From positions 12,626,539-12,690,538 of the forward strand of contig NC_088297.1 of assembly GCF_032854445.1 (NCBI RefSeq): a stretch of DNA of 64,000 nt, read 5' to 3'. The stretch's first letter is position 1. Every line of letters starts with the position of its first letter. Source of the stretch: Liolophura sinensis. Lineage: Eukaryota > Mollusca > Polyplacophora > Chitonida > Chitonidae. Positions 12,086 through 22,639 of this stretch are shown here, piece after piece. The translations under genes were made by a program, and so were the position numbers. The notes below the pieces were generated by a model that saw only the letters and a program-made list of their open reading frames with translations, made no database searches and was not told the origin of the DNA.

Positions 12086-12121
12086 AAACAAGCCGTGACA
12101 ATGTTGTCTGGAAAAATATTT
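12086..12121 (-). CDS. SLC1-A exon 5, truncated by 7-bp deletion
   Basis: Encodes RNIFPDNIVTAC, then TTT meets GTAACC directly. SLC1-B has CCAGACG between those two elements. The exon therefore ends in phase 2 while exon 6 starts in phase 0, and reading through gives TGT TTG TAA. I found no well-supported alternative acceptor that restores frame. Confidence 0.7.
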
Positions 12122-12237
12122 CTGCAAAATCGAAGAACAATAAAGATACTTTACATAAGTTAAGAGTATAACAGTAAACAGACAAGAGGAACAATTGCTT
12201 ATTTACTTTTTATTGCTTTCTTTATTTGCCTATTTGA

Positions 12238-12360
12238 CCGGTGATATTTATTTGTTTATTTATTTCATTTAAGTTTTATACCGTCCTCAAACATATTTCA
12301 CTTGTACGCAGCGACCATCATTATGGTGAGGGCAAACCTGAGCATCCCAAACCATCATTT
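12238..12360 (-). mobile_element. S1 SINE end fragment
   Basis: Tail (TTTATTTATT), ACCGTCCTCAAACATATTTCAC and CATCATTATGGTGAGG, with the tRNA-like part missing. Confidence 0.6.
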
Positions 12361-12517
12361 GTCGATTTGTTTATGCAAACAGAATGCCTTTGATCTGCTA
12401 CAATCAAGTGTCTATTGCGGATACATGGGAGTCATGCAAAAAAAAAAATCAGAAATCGCCATATTGAAAGCTACGTGCATGTATAGCCTGGGAGCGCTTT
12501 GTGACAGTAGTACTTGC

Positions 12518-12602
12518 CTTATCAGGTCGGCAAATATGTCCTGAGTCTGTAGATCCTGGGTACTGGGGACGGGGGCCGTGGCGTTAGCTACTGTCTGCAG
12601 AC
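12518..12602 (-). CDS. SLC1-A exon 4 with GC donor
   Basis: Encodes LQTVANATAPVPSTQDLQTQ and following residues up to DLIR. The donor is AAG|GCAAGT, where SLC1-B has AAG|GTAAGT. GC-AG introns with this strong context are often spliced, so the change need not be fatal. Confidence 0.8.
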
Positions 12603-13489
12603 CTACAAGGGAATAGACAGGCGATTTAGAAAGTGAAAGTGAAGTCAGTGGATAAAACGTCTACACAGATTATGACGAATATTTCAAGGTTTAGTTAAAT
12701 TTCCCCGTTTCTTTTTCGCTCGACTAGCTAAGAAATGTTTCTGCTTTGAAGCCATACTGTCAGTTGTAGACACATAAATCTTTAATGCTCAAACATGTTA
12801 AGTGTTTAGACCAGTAGGAATTCTCCACACCACATAGATTCTTATCATACCATTTATTAATGTACAATGTATTTTACACTGACCTCATAGTATTGTATTT
12901 ATTAAACGAAACGATGCCAGTTTACCCAGATATCGTTTTCCCCAAAAGGCCATTGACAAAACAGTGTAATGTTACTAATTCATATTAACGGACAGTAATG
13001 TAGTATGACAATGTGCTGGTTATGACATATGGATCAGAATACATGACAAATCCTGAATCACACAGCTCAGTGTGCAGTATATATGTGCTATTGTAAATTA
13101 TACACTTAGATTCAATAATATCACGTTTAAAAGGAAAATGACATTTATACGGTTTTCAGCACGCTGGAATGTGTAATGTAATAAATGCAGACATCAGCAA
13201 ATACCGAATGTTTCTATACAGTACAAAAACGATACCTGTTTGGAAACCAGAGAATGTTGCAGCCTCTTTCAGGTTATATTAGGAAGGGAATTCCATGACC
13301 AGATGACTGAGGGGCGAAACTGTTACGGAAATAATTAATCTTTGCTCTAGGGAGTTGATGATTGTACCTTGAAGATTTCGTTTGGGACTTGGGATGTTTT
13401 AGACAAGAGGCAGTAAGGTTGTTCAAGATTTGTAGATCATTTAGACACGTGGGTTCTAGTAGATGTATGCTATTGATCTGTTTGCCTCT

Positions 13490-13680
13490 GTCGTTGGTAT
13501 TTTGTATCTCCTTGTTGTTGTTGTTGTGTTCATTGTTACTGTTATATTTGTTCTTGTTGTTATTGTTGTGTCTGTTCCAGTCGTTGTTGTTGTGCTTGTT
13601 GTTATTGTTGTATTTGTTCTTATCGAATATGTCGTCTTTCTCCATGTTGCTGTAGCCGTGGTGCGTCGTTGTTAGTTGTT
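13490..13680. repeat. (TTG)n/(CAA)n-like low complexity next to exon 3 of SLC1-A
   Basis: GTTGTTGTTATTGTTG runs. On the coding strand this is CAA/CAATAA-rich DNA right after the exon 3 donor, as in SLC1-B at 50981-51065. Confidence 0.8.
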
Positions 13681-13688
13681 GTTGTTAC

Positions 13689-14016
13689 CTGGTCTGATGG
13701 TCACGGTCAAGACGATGCCAAACATACAGCCCAGCAGGTTGGTGGTGACGATGTAGCCGAGGGCAATCAAGCTGATCCTACCGTTAGATCGAGGGTCCAG
13801 NNNNNNNNNNNNNNNNNNNNNNNNNNNNNNNNNNNNNNNNNNNNNNNNNNNNNNNNNNNNNNNNNNNNNNNNNNNNNNNNNNNNNNNNNNNNNNNNNNNN
13901 NNNNNNNNNNNNNNNNNNNNNNNNNNNNNNNNNNNNNNNNNNNNNNNNNNNNNNNNNNNNNNNNNNNNNNNNNNNNNNNNNNNNNNNNNNNNNNNNNNNN
14001 TCCAGAGAGGCTGTAC
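13689..14016 (-). CDS. SLC1-A exon 3 (TM3 region), split by N gap
   Basis: Starts after a polypyrimidine-CTGCAG acceptor, reads GTASL, hits the 200-N run, and resumes as DPRSNGRISLIALGYIV. It ends at CCAG|GTAACA. The two sides share CTGGA at the gap edges; merging them gives exactly 123 nt, the length of exon 3 in SLC1-B. Confidence 0.8.
13801..14000. other. 200-N assembly gap inside exon 3 of SLC1-A
   Basis: Exactly 200 N. The flanking exon pieces total 128 nt and share CTGGA at both edges; collapsing that overlap gives the 123 nt seen in SLC1-B. The gap is probably a placeholder with no missing sequence. Confidence 0.9.
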
Positions 14017-15257
14017 CTGCAGAGGGAGGGGAAAGTACCAGCCAATGTATCATCCGGGGTTTTGTAAAATTCAAAGATACAGACGATCTGATAAATGAAC
14101 ATTATTAGGTGCAGGGTACAGATAGCGCCAATAATCTTGTTTTTCTTTCTAATCTAAATGCTTTTTTTGTATGTTTTGGTTGTGGGTAACGTAGCTTTCA
14201 ACAATATTTCAGTCATGACGGTGTTCTTTTGCCGCATGCTGGGACCCAATGCCGGCATGTGTGTAGTGCTGCCTCACTGGAATGCCATGTCTCAGATACC
14301 AGACTCGACACCCCACGCAGTCACATTATATTGTGCTTTATCTTGTATCCATGTTTCATTGTTATAATCAAAATAATACAAAACATACTTGTAACTGAAG
14401 TCTAAATGCACTTTACTTTAAAAGCGCAAGGTAATGCAGTACATACTTAACTGCCATAATTTTCTTTGTGTTATTTTACAGGTGGCCATCCTGTTAGACT
14501 GGCCAGTCGCTGTTTCTGTATGTTTTGTACTGCTTAAGTATAGGCCGGTTGCATGTTGTTGACGGGTTTGTGTCATTTCCTGTGTTGCCTCCCTTACAGT
14601 AGTTTCAAGGTTGAAGACGCTATAAAGGAGATTGTTGGCCAAAGCGTCGAATTTTTAACATTTTAGAATAGCCCAAATAATATTCTTCCACAAAATAACA
14701 TCCTCGTCTGACTCCATGTTACCGTTAAAAATTGATAAGTTCCTAAAGTTTATAAAGATCGTGTATAACGTTTTCAAACTATAAAATTATTTTAACTCTA
14801 TAAATAGTACCGATAGATATTAATTTGTGGTAAATATAGAAAATTTGATTTCAATACCAAATATGAACCTTTTGCCCAAAGTTTCCGGTATATATTTCGA
14901 TTTTGACTATTTTGAAGTCTTGTGACTTGTTAACGACTGCACCAACAGCGATTTATCCCACTAAAGAAACGATCCGGATCTTCAGTGGTTCAAAGTGCAT
15001 CTTGTTCTCGCACCAACTGATCGACCGCTGCTGACATTAGAAATGCCATTCATATAAATACACTTAGTTAGTTACCTCCCCTTAGTGTTAGGGGGGCCCT
15101 ATCAGCTTCGACCGTAATTTCAAGGAAAGTCAAGGAGCAAGACTGCTTAAATTCGGAAGAGAGTATACCGCTACCCATGCGCAGAACACATCATATGTGC
15201 AACAAAGGAAAGTACATGGCAATTTGCACAAGATGCATTGCAACAACATTGCAGTAT

Positions 15258-15375
15258 TTTGTAATTTATACTGATACGGATCAACCAGTCGTTGCACTAT
15301 CCCCCTCATGCTGAACGCCAAACGAGGAAGTTACAACTTTCTCTTTTAAAGTCTTAGGTGTGATCTACCGGTCCA
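15258..15375 (-). mobile_element. S2 SINE body fragment
   Basis: TATACTGATACGGATCAACC, GTCGTTGCACTATCCCC and CTGAACGCCAAACGAGGAAG match the S2 body. Confidence 0.65.
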
Positions 15376-15584
15376 GATTCAAAATGGACGAAATTTGCTG
15401 AATTGTGAATGATTGCATGACTCGGGTGTGTCATGCGCACTAAGAATTGCTGTCTGTCATGGTTTAAGCTAAATACTAAAACGGCTCTGCACACATGTGA
15501 CTTTCTTTGCTTAGATGTCACGCACTCAACACACCATAAGATGTCTCTATCATTGTGTTATAAGCTAAGACATGTTCCAAATAC

Positions 15585-15659
15585 CTGAAATCACGCTGGA
15601 AACTACCAAAGGAATGATTGTCATCTTCAATAGCCGCAAAAAGACCTCACCCGGTAGAC
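15585..15659 (-). CDS. SLC1-A exon 2 (TM2)
   Basis: Encodes LPGEVFLRLLKMTIIPLVVSS and following residues, the typical SLC1 TM2 signature. Flanked by a CCACAG acceptor and a GTATTT donor; 75 nt, as in B. Confidence 0.85.
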
Positions 15660-15954
15660 CTGTGGATAAATAAAAGAAAGTATGTAAAGTTCTTTGTAAA
15701 TGAAGAACTGTATTGGCATCTTCAATCATGTTTAAGTGTTTTGGTTTCAAGTTGATAAAATTATCTGGTATTTACATCTTCATCATTATTATTGAATTCA
15801 TATATATTTCTTCAGCACAATTCAAAGAAATTTCTAGGCTTTCTGATTGGTTAATCAGCCTTGGATAAGCTACCGCATTCGTCGAACAGGCGAGGAATAC
15901 AGCCTCATTCGTTGCATATTTTTCTGTATGGAGTCAGGGATCTCCTTGACTCAT

Positions 15955-16195
15955 TTGACTAGCGCAGCGTAATGACCCAGGAGCTTCTCACCAATGCTGT
16001 CGCTGCAAGTCCAGCTCATGCTGGCTTCCTCTCCGGACGTACGTGGGAAGTTGTGGCAGCAACCTGCGGATGGTTTTGGGTTTCTCCTTGCATCTGCCCG
16101 GTTTCCTCCCACCATAATGCTGGCCACCGTCGTGTAAGTAAAATATTCGTGAGTACGGCGTAAAACACCAGTCAAATAAGTAAACAAATAAAATG
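15955..16195 (+). mobile_element. S1 SINE in SLC1-A intron 1
   Basis: Begins within the tRNA-like head (CGCAGCGTAATGACCCAGGA), continues through the core, and ends TACGGCGTAAAACACCAGTC plus an AAATAA tail. Confidence 0.88.
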
Positions 16196-16660
16196 AATGG
16201 AGTCACGAGCGCAATGGTTGTCGATAGCAACGATCGTCGACAAGGTAGGCCTACTAGTCAATACCGTTTCTTGCTTCACCCAAAGCGCTGGTAAAACTTA
16301 TACTATTTCATTAGAGAATTCCTAACCTCCCGTCCCCCCACTCCCCAACCCCTGAGTTTTGTAAAAAAAAATTATCGTGTAACGTAATTATTATTTTTCA
16401 CGCAGGTAGTGCAGAAGAAATTTACATGCTGAATGTCTAAATGTAGGCATAGATGTTAAGCATTAGCCTCATGAATCACTCATGTTCTAGATAAACAGTG
16501 TGACAGAATAAAATACAACAATCTATCTTTCTATCCACCATGTTTCGTAAAAGTTACAGGTAGAAGATAGAGCAAGTTGGGTAGTAGGCGTCTACACAAC
16601 AGGTGGCGTTACAAGGGGAGATAAATCAGTCCAAAATGTCATTCCTTGACCATATTTATA

Positions 16661-16966
16661 TCTATTTATTTGATTGGTGTTTTACGCCGTACTCAAGAAT
16701 ATTTCACTTTAATACGACGGCGGCCAGCATTATGGTGGGAGGGAGCCGGGCGCCGGGGAAACCTGGTTTCTCATGTAATGCCAAGTTTGAAATTGTTTTC
16801 AGCCCGGTGGAAACCAACGACCATCTGCAGGTTGTTGGAACATCTTCCCACGTACGGCCGGAGAGGGAGCCAGCATGAGGTGAACTCACAGCGATCGCAT
16901 TGGTGAGAGGCTCCTGGGTCATTACGCTGCGCTAGCGCGCTAACCAACTGAGCTACGGAGGCCCCC
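16661..16966 (-). mobile_element. full-length S1 SINE with internal insertion and target duplication
   Basis: Complete from (TTTATT) tail to GGGGGCCTCCGTAGCTCAGT tRNA-like head. Flanked by ACCATATTTATA (16649-16660) and ACCATAGTTATA (16967-16978). About 50 bp inside the core (around 16765-16805) is extra, and it resembles single-copy-looking sequence at 17205-17242. Confidence 0.92.
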
Positions 16967-16999
16967 ACCATAGTTATAAATAAAGCGATTTGAGTGGGC

Positions 17000-18000
17000 A
17001 GTTAAGTCGAAGGGAAACCCTGGATAAAACTGAACATTCCACTGTCCACTTAAGGCCCAATATGTGTCGCTAGTTATCCGGAAATCTTAATTATGTGAAG
17101 AAGACATTTAAACTGGAACACAAATGCGTTGCTGTCGGCAATGTGTTCCTTTAACCGTCTCGGTTGACATCATGTGACCTAATGTCTGATCGATTTCACC
17201 TTAAACCCGTTTTCTCATGCAATGCCATGTTGGAAATTGTTTTCAACTTCTTTATAAATAAATTCTGTTATTAAGAAAAGCAATGTAGCAGTCTATTCGC
17301 AGAGACAGTAGTTGTGGCTATATCACTGTGTGGAGTTTGCACAAACCGCTTGAGGCGCTGCTGTAAGAAAACAGTTTATCCCCTATACTCGGTATTTAGC
17401 AGGTCACGCTTTTTAAAATAATTATGACGTTACCCGGGGCGATGAACTCTTTGCCAAAGCTATAAATTTGTTAAAAAAAATATTCCAAATACATTTTCTC
17501 TGCAAGTAATAGTGACGTGCTAAGTACGTATAGATGTATAACGCCAGAGGTGTTTTGTGTTAGGTATTTTACAATTAGCTTAATATAAGCCACAAGCTAA
17601 GGCAGCAGGCTGTAACGGTATGCCACATTAAAATTAAAATTTGCATAAAACTGAATTCATCACTGTCAGGGGTAGTCTATTTATAATGTTGCCCTGCTTT
17701 AGTTAAGTGGAAAATGAAAAGAAGAACGTCATATTGGTCTAGACTTTCATTTGAGATAAAAATTATTACTCTATACAGCTAGTTTATCCACAATACTGGA
17801 TACAGTAGTACTAGTGTAGGTTAATATTAATAACACAAGAACACATCTTAGCCAGTCTACACTATACTTGTAGTTTTGAAGTAGTATAGAAACATCTATG
17901 ACAAAAGTTGACATCAGCAAATTCAGTTTTATACACAACTGTCAGTTTTACTCTATTTACGACATTACGTCGCTTTAATTATCCGACATCCCTCAAGAAA
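17000..18000. other. SLC1-A intron 1, non-coding
   Basis: Apart from the short stretch at 17205-17242 shared with the insert in the neighbouring SINE, no gene or repeat is apparent. Confidence 0.5.
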
Positions 18001-18057
18001 CGAATTTCACCAAAAAAAATTTTCTCTACTTTCTTTCTGTTTTGGTCGTAGGGTAGG

Positions 18058-18110
18058 GAATCCATACATTTTAACCTCGGATGAGGGTTTCGTTGATCTG
18101 AGAGGAGCGA
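18058..18110 (-). repeat. single duplicated copy of the exon 1 end in SLC1-A intron 1
   Basis: On the minus strand, CTCTCAGATCAACGAAACCC then TCATCCGAGG and GTATGGAT lie about 70 nt past the exon 1 donor. They resemble the exon 1 end (CTCTCAGGCCGACGAATCCC). SLC1-B has about 16 copies of the equivalent unit. Confidence 0.75.
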
Positions 18111-18175
18111 TATGCCTCCGGTTCTATGGTTATACAGACAGTTTTCAAAACAAAGCGTTATATTGCAAATCTTAC

Positions 18176-18317
18176 CTATCCATACTCTAGCATCGGATGA
18201 GGGATTCGTCGGCCTGAGAGCGAATCCTAGAGCGAATCCCACGGCTACACCCAGTAGCGTTAGTAAGAGAAGAGCGTTTGATCGTAGAAAGGACTTGCAT
18301 TTGACTCTCAGTGCCAT
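18176..18317 (-). CDS. SLC1-A exon 1 (start codon, TM1)
   Basis: Opens with MALRVKCKSF and contains TM1 (LLLLTLLGVAVGFALGFAL). It ends in a phase-1 GTAAGA donor. The ATG matches that of SLC1-B, giving the same 142-nt exon; an upstream in-frame GTG is not needed. Confidence 0.85.
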
Positions 18318-18514
18318 CTTTATCACCACTTGTGTATACTTGGCTTGCTGGTCTTCACCGCATTCGCGTTCGGGGTCATTTGTTTTCTAGGTGAAGAGGG
18401 CATGCGTGGTTATTGAAGGATAGACTGATTTGCATATGTAATGCGTTCTTATGTATCATCACGCGCTCGTCATTTGAAGTCCTTATACTGCTCTCAACCC
18501 ATTATTGCTTTTTT

Positions 18515-18765
18515 CGGGGGCTTTTTGGCCGAGTTGGTTAGCACGCCAGCGCGGCGCAATGACCCTTCCACCAATGCGATCTGTGTGAGTTCGTCCAGCT
18601 CATGCTGGCTTCCTCTCCAGCCTTACGCGGGAAGGTCTGCCAGCAACCTTCGGATCGCCGTGAGTTTCCCTTTGTTCTGCCATGATTCCTCCCACTATAA
18701 TGCTGGCCGCCGTCGTATAAGTGAAATATTGTTGAGAATGGCGTAGCAAATAAATAAACAAATCA
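18515..18765 (+). mobile_element. S1 SINE, near full length, upstream of SLC1-A
   Basis: tRNA-like head GGCCGAGTTGGTTAGCACGC, core GCTGGCCGCCGTCGTATAAG, and AAATAAATAAACAAAT tail. It lies about 200 bp 5' of the SLC1-A start codon. Confidence 0.88.
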
Positions 18766-19885
18766 CTGCTGCAAAAAGTATTTTAAATACCACAACTTAG
18801 TGTGACATCACACCCTCCTCTATTAAGCCACCTCTGCATTCTTTCTGCGATCTGCTCGATCCGTTTGCACAAAAGGATCGTGTAGCTACAATCCACTGCA
18901 AAACCAATAACACTCAATAAGCTTTACTGTTGCCTTTACTTCCAAGAGTTGTACAATACAATAATTCAACAGTTAAAACAACGACATATGAAAAAAAAAT
19001 TATATCCTCTTTTGTGACAATTAAACTGCACTACCTTGCAATGTGAGTCGAAAAGTTTGACAGAACAATCCACCTAGGGCAAGTATTTGTACATAACTCT
19101 AATTTTGAGGCGATTGTGGGCCTAACTATTTTTGCACAGGGTCTAGCCGATTGTAATTAATGACAGAAACAAAGCCACGGCAACTGGGCCACGGTGGTGA
19201 GGCAGGGAGGAATATCTTTATTAGATACGGATACCTTCTCTTTGTGTAAAGAATATACAGTGTACTTCTAACGGACACCTGAAACAGTTCTATGGACGAA
19301 TGCCGACTATAGGTCGGCGGGGGAGTTGGGAGGGGGGGGGGCATAAGTGATGAAGCCAACTCAAAACAAACCCACGTGCGTCAGCGCCAAAGGCTAAGCT
19401 TGTCTAGTGGTAAGAATGACGTGAAAAGGTGAAACGTAGGGAGCGTCGTATGAGCTGTAAGGAGTATAGCTTACACCTTCTTGCAGTTTTCTTATCTGTG
19501 ACCAACTGGCGTGACCGTTGATCATTCCCAGCTCAACCAAAACGGTTCCAAGTCGTGCCAAAGCATCAAAACATGTCATTTTCTGTAATACTTGTGAATT
19601 ATCGCTTTACGTCAAGAGCACAAGTTCATGTATGAAGATACAGTGATGTATAACAGAACAGAGTAAAAGAGCACACCGTTTGTACGGATTTGTTTTAGTT
19701 AGGCAATGCTGCTCACTCAATTAACAACCTGTGCTATCTTTGCTGTGGTCTTCTCCCAGAGATATAAAGGTAGAGGATATACATAAACGTCTTGTACCGT
19801 CACGTTGAATAATCTGGGTTACCCCTCTCCCCTTCTAGTGACTAATATAATTTAGCATCTTTCTTCTCTAGGAGCTTAAACCGTA
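18766..19885. other. intergenic, nothing recognised
   Basis: No repeat family or convincing exon seen; a G-rich run lies at about 19317-19340. Confidence 0.5.
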
Positions 19886-20520
19886 GTCGATGTCACGTTA
19901 AGTAACTTACGTTGTCATGCACCTTTCATTCTTGTGGCTTAAACCGCGGACCATTGAGTAACTTACGTTGTCATGCACTTTTCCCTTCCAGTTGTTTAAA
20001 CCGCATACCATTGAGTAACTTACGTTATCATGCACTTTTCCCTTCTAGTGGCTTAAACCGCAAACCAATGAGTAACTTACGTTGTCATGCACTTTCCCCT
20101 TTCAGTTGCTTAAACCGCAGACCACTGAGTAACTTACGTTGTCAAGCACTTTTCCCCTCTAGAGGCTTAAACCGCGGACCATTGAGTAACTTACGTTGTC
20201 ATGCAATTTTCCCTTCTAGTGGCTTAAACCGCAGACCAATGAGTAACTTACGTTGTCATGCACTTTCCCCTTTCAGTTGCTTAAACCGCAGACCACTGAG
20301 TAACTTACGTGGTCAAGCACTTTTCCCCTCTCGTGGCTTAAACCGTGGACCATTGAGTAACTTACGTTGTCATGCACTTTTCCCTTCTAGTGGCTTAAAC
20401 CGCAGACCAATGAGGAACTTACGTTGTCAAGCACTTTTCCCTTTCAGTGGCTTAAACCGCGGGCCATTGAGTAACTTACGTTGTCATGCACTTTCCCCTT
20501 TCAGTTGCTTAAACTCAATA
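19886..20520. repeat. 57-bp tandem repeat, about 11 copies
   Basis: Units contain GCTTAAACCGC, GTAACTTACGTTGTCA, and a pyrimidine-rich CACTTTTCCCTTCTAG. Period 57 is a multiple of three, so one plus-strand frame stays open by default. Each unit also carries a donor-like AACGTAAGT on the minus strand and an acceptor-like TTCTAG on the plus strand. Confidence 0.93.
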
Positions 20521-21290
20521 TTACGTTGTCTTGAACTTTCCCGTCCCTGGCCTTCAACCATTATGCATTTTGACCATGAGTACGATAACATGAACTTATT
20601 CCACCTGAGGGCGTACACCGTAGATCAATATTAGGTTGATTTTATTGATTTATTTGATTGGTGTTTTTACAACAGTGGAATGTTTGAGTAATTCCAATGG
20701 TTGAGTAATTTACGTTGTCATATACCTTTCCAGTCTAGAAGATTACACCATCGTGCAATGTTACGTGGAGTAACTTACGTTGAACTGCATATTTTTACAT
20801 ATTTATGAAATGACCTATTTCATTTGTTCTCATTTCATTTCCATTACGTAAACAGCTTATGTTTTTGTCCTACTTCTTAATGGTTGACTCCTGTCGTCTA
20901 GTACATTACCATTAACCGTGTGCCTTGCGGTGTTTTAACCGAGCCGTTTCTTTCACACGTCAGCATTTGCTTGCGGTCAGAAAGTGGGATTGAGTTCTTC
21001 TTTCTGCTTTTGTTGCAAGCCTGTTCTCAGACCGTTACACTTCCAGGCATGTAAGACGAAGGCATTACCAGCTTCATAAGATCCATGGTAGAACACGGGG
21101 AACCAAACCTTCTGGATGTATCACTCACTACTTGTCAAGGTGAGTCTCCGTTCTCATTTTTGTCACCTCTGACATCTCTTAAGACCAAACTCAGCGATTT
21201 ACCTTTAACCTGCTATCATATCATGTTGTAATAGCATCGCTGAGAATATTTATTGATATAGTGTGATCTTCTTCTATATATTACACTTAT

Positions 21291-21465
21291 ATTCTTCCTC
21301 TCCGGCCGTACGAGGGAAGATCTGCCAGCAGCCTGTGGATGGAGGTGAGTTTCCGCAGGGCTCTGCCCGCTTTTCTCCCACCATAATGCTGGCCGCCGTC
21401 GTATAAGTGAAATATTCTTGGGTACGGAGTAAAAACCAATCAAATAAATGAATAAATAAATAAAT
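21291..21465 (+). mobile_element. S1 SINE, 5'-truncated
   Basis: Starts in CTTCCTCTCCGGCCGTACG and ends with the (AAAT)n tail. Confidence 0.85.
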
Positions 21466-21784
21466 ATATTCTACCGTGGACAGATTTCATGGTGATGGAA
21501 TGGGTAATGTTAATCAACCACTGTCATTCTCCAGGTGGATGATAATCTTTCCGATTTAAAGCCAGAACTGGTTTCGAACTAGCGATCTCAGTAGTCATGG
21601 GTAGTCAGCATTTGGCAAGAACAGCGCTGTGTTTGCACTAAAGTATTTTGCATACGCATGTATGTACGCATATCTGAAGAATGAGAAGGACTTGTGCGAA
21701 AGCCCATGTAGACCTAGCTTGTCGAAGGTCCGTTTTGCTGTCACAAAGACCTTTTTGAGAAATGAGGAATGTAGATTTTGTGTA

Positions 21785-21957
21785 CAAATCCAACAATTCC
21801 AGCAACCTACAGATGGTCGTGGGCTTCCCCCGGGCTCTGCCCAGTTTCCTTCCATTATCATGTGGCAGATGTAGTATTAGTGAAATGTTAAAAAATGCAC
21901 AGTAAGACTGCATTCAAATAAATAAATAAATAAATAAATAAACAAATAAATAAATTA
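21785..21957 (+). mobile_element. diverged S1 SINE fragment with long (AAAT)n tail
   Basis: GGTCGTGGGCTTCCCCCGGG and CTGCCCAGTTTCC match the core; the distal part is decayed. The tail is an AAATAAATAAAT microsatellite. Confidence 0.7.
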
Positions 21958-22317
21958 AAAAATCCTATATATTCAGACGAACATGCATACATGTATGATA
22001 TGGCGATAAAAAAGCTGTTTGAAAATTTTATGCAGAGTGCGCCGATTTTGAGCTCAGACGATTTTGCAGAGAGAGAGAGAGTGAGAGAGTGAAACATTGT
22101 GTGCATTGTGTGTGATTAACAGAGAGTAGTAATGTAGCAGAGCATGAGCCTATTGTAGAACAGGTATGATCTTTTGTCTCTATGCTGATTTTCCCTGTCC
22201 ACATTTACTGGCGTGCCAAAGGGCGTATGTACTGATAGTTTCATGTTTCTGCAGACAAGCAGCTCATTTCTAACGCTAAATTCCGAACCAGCTGCGTACT
22301 GTATAGTTATACATAAT

Positions 22318-22482
22318 CTAAGGAGGAAAGCGGGCGAAGTGCGAGGTAATCCCACGACCATCAACAGGTTGCTGGCAGGCCTCCCACTTACAAGATCTTC
22401 CCACAGTAACCGCATTGGTGAGAGGCTTCAGGGTCATCGTGTTGTCCTAGCACGCTACCACGTTAACCACTCGGCCCCGGAA
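22318..22482 (-). mobile_element. S1 SINE head fragment
   Basis: GGAGGAAAGCGGGCGAAG to the tRNA-like head ending CACTCGGCCCCGG; the distal end is absent. Confidence 0.75.
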
Positions 22483-22489
22483 AGCTGGT

Positions 22490-22628
22490 GGTGACCCACG
22501 ACCATCTGCACGTTGCACCGGTCTGAGAAAAAGCCAGCATTAGCTGGACTTGAACTCACAGCGACCGTCCTGTTGAGAGGCTCTTGGATCAATGCGCCGC
22601 GCTGGCATGCTAACTAGCTCGGCCACGT
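22490..22628 (-). mobile_element. second S1 SINE head fragment, tandem
   Basis: CCCACGACCATCTGCACGTT through GCTGGACTTGAACTCACAGC to CTAGCTCGGCCACG. It lies head to tail behind the previous fragment. Confidence 0.75.
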
Positions 22629-22639
22629 ACAGTCCATCT

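Larger units (their letters stand above)
342..18317 (-). pseudogene. SLC1-A: SLC1/EAAT-like amino acid transporter, probable pseudogene
   Basis: Eleven exons on the minus strand, in coding order: 18317-18176, 15659-15585, 14016-13689 (interrupted by the N gap), 12602-12518, 12121-12086, 10290-10200, 9687-9561, 8871-8638, 5719-5526, 4505-4371, 564-342. Their phases and lengths match SLC1-B except exon 5 (36 against 43 nt) and exon 9 (194 against 195 nt). The conceptual product is a glutamate-transporter fold: TM1, a PGE-start TM2, TM5, TM6, HP1, TM7, HP2 and TM8. SLC1 proteins are plasma-membrane trimers that carry acidic or neutral amino acids with sodium. Two frame-breaking deletions and a GC donor point to loss of function. 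Most splice sites and reading frames survive, so inactivation is recent, or the lesions are sequence errors. Exon 7 is identical to B at 36 of 43 residues. Confidence 0.8.

Noticed and set aside
13362-13655. Leucine/valine-rich open frames
   Set aside because: They come from TTG-rich low-complexity DNA beside exon 3 of SLC1-A.
18176-18329. Upstream GTG as the start of SLC1-A
   Set aside because: The ATG at 18317 aligns with the SLC1-B start, which is fixed by an upstream stop.
19912-20634. A 240-codon open stretch with a 19-residue repeat
   Set aside because: Product of the 57-bp array (19 codons). No recognisable domain, and the substitutions show no preference for silent sites by eye.
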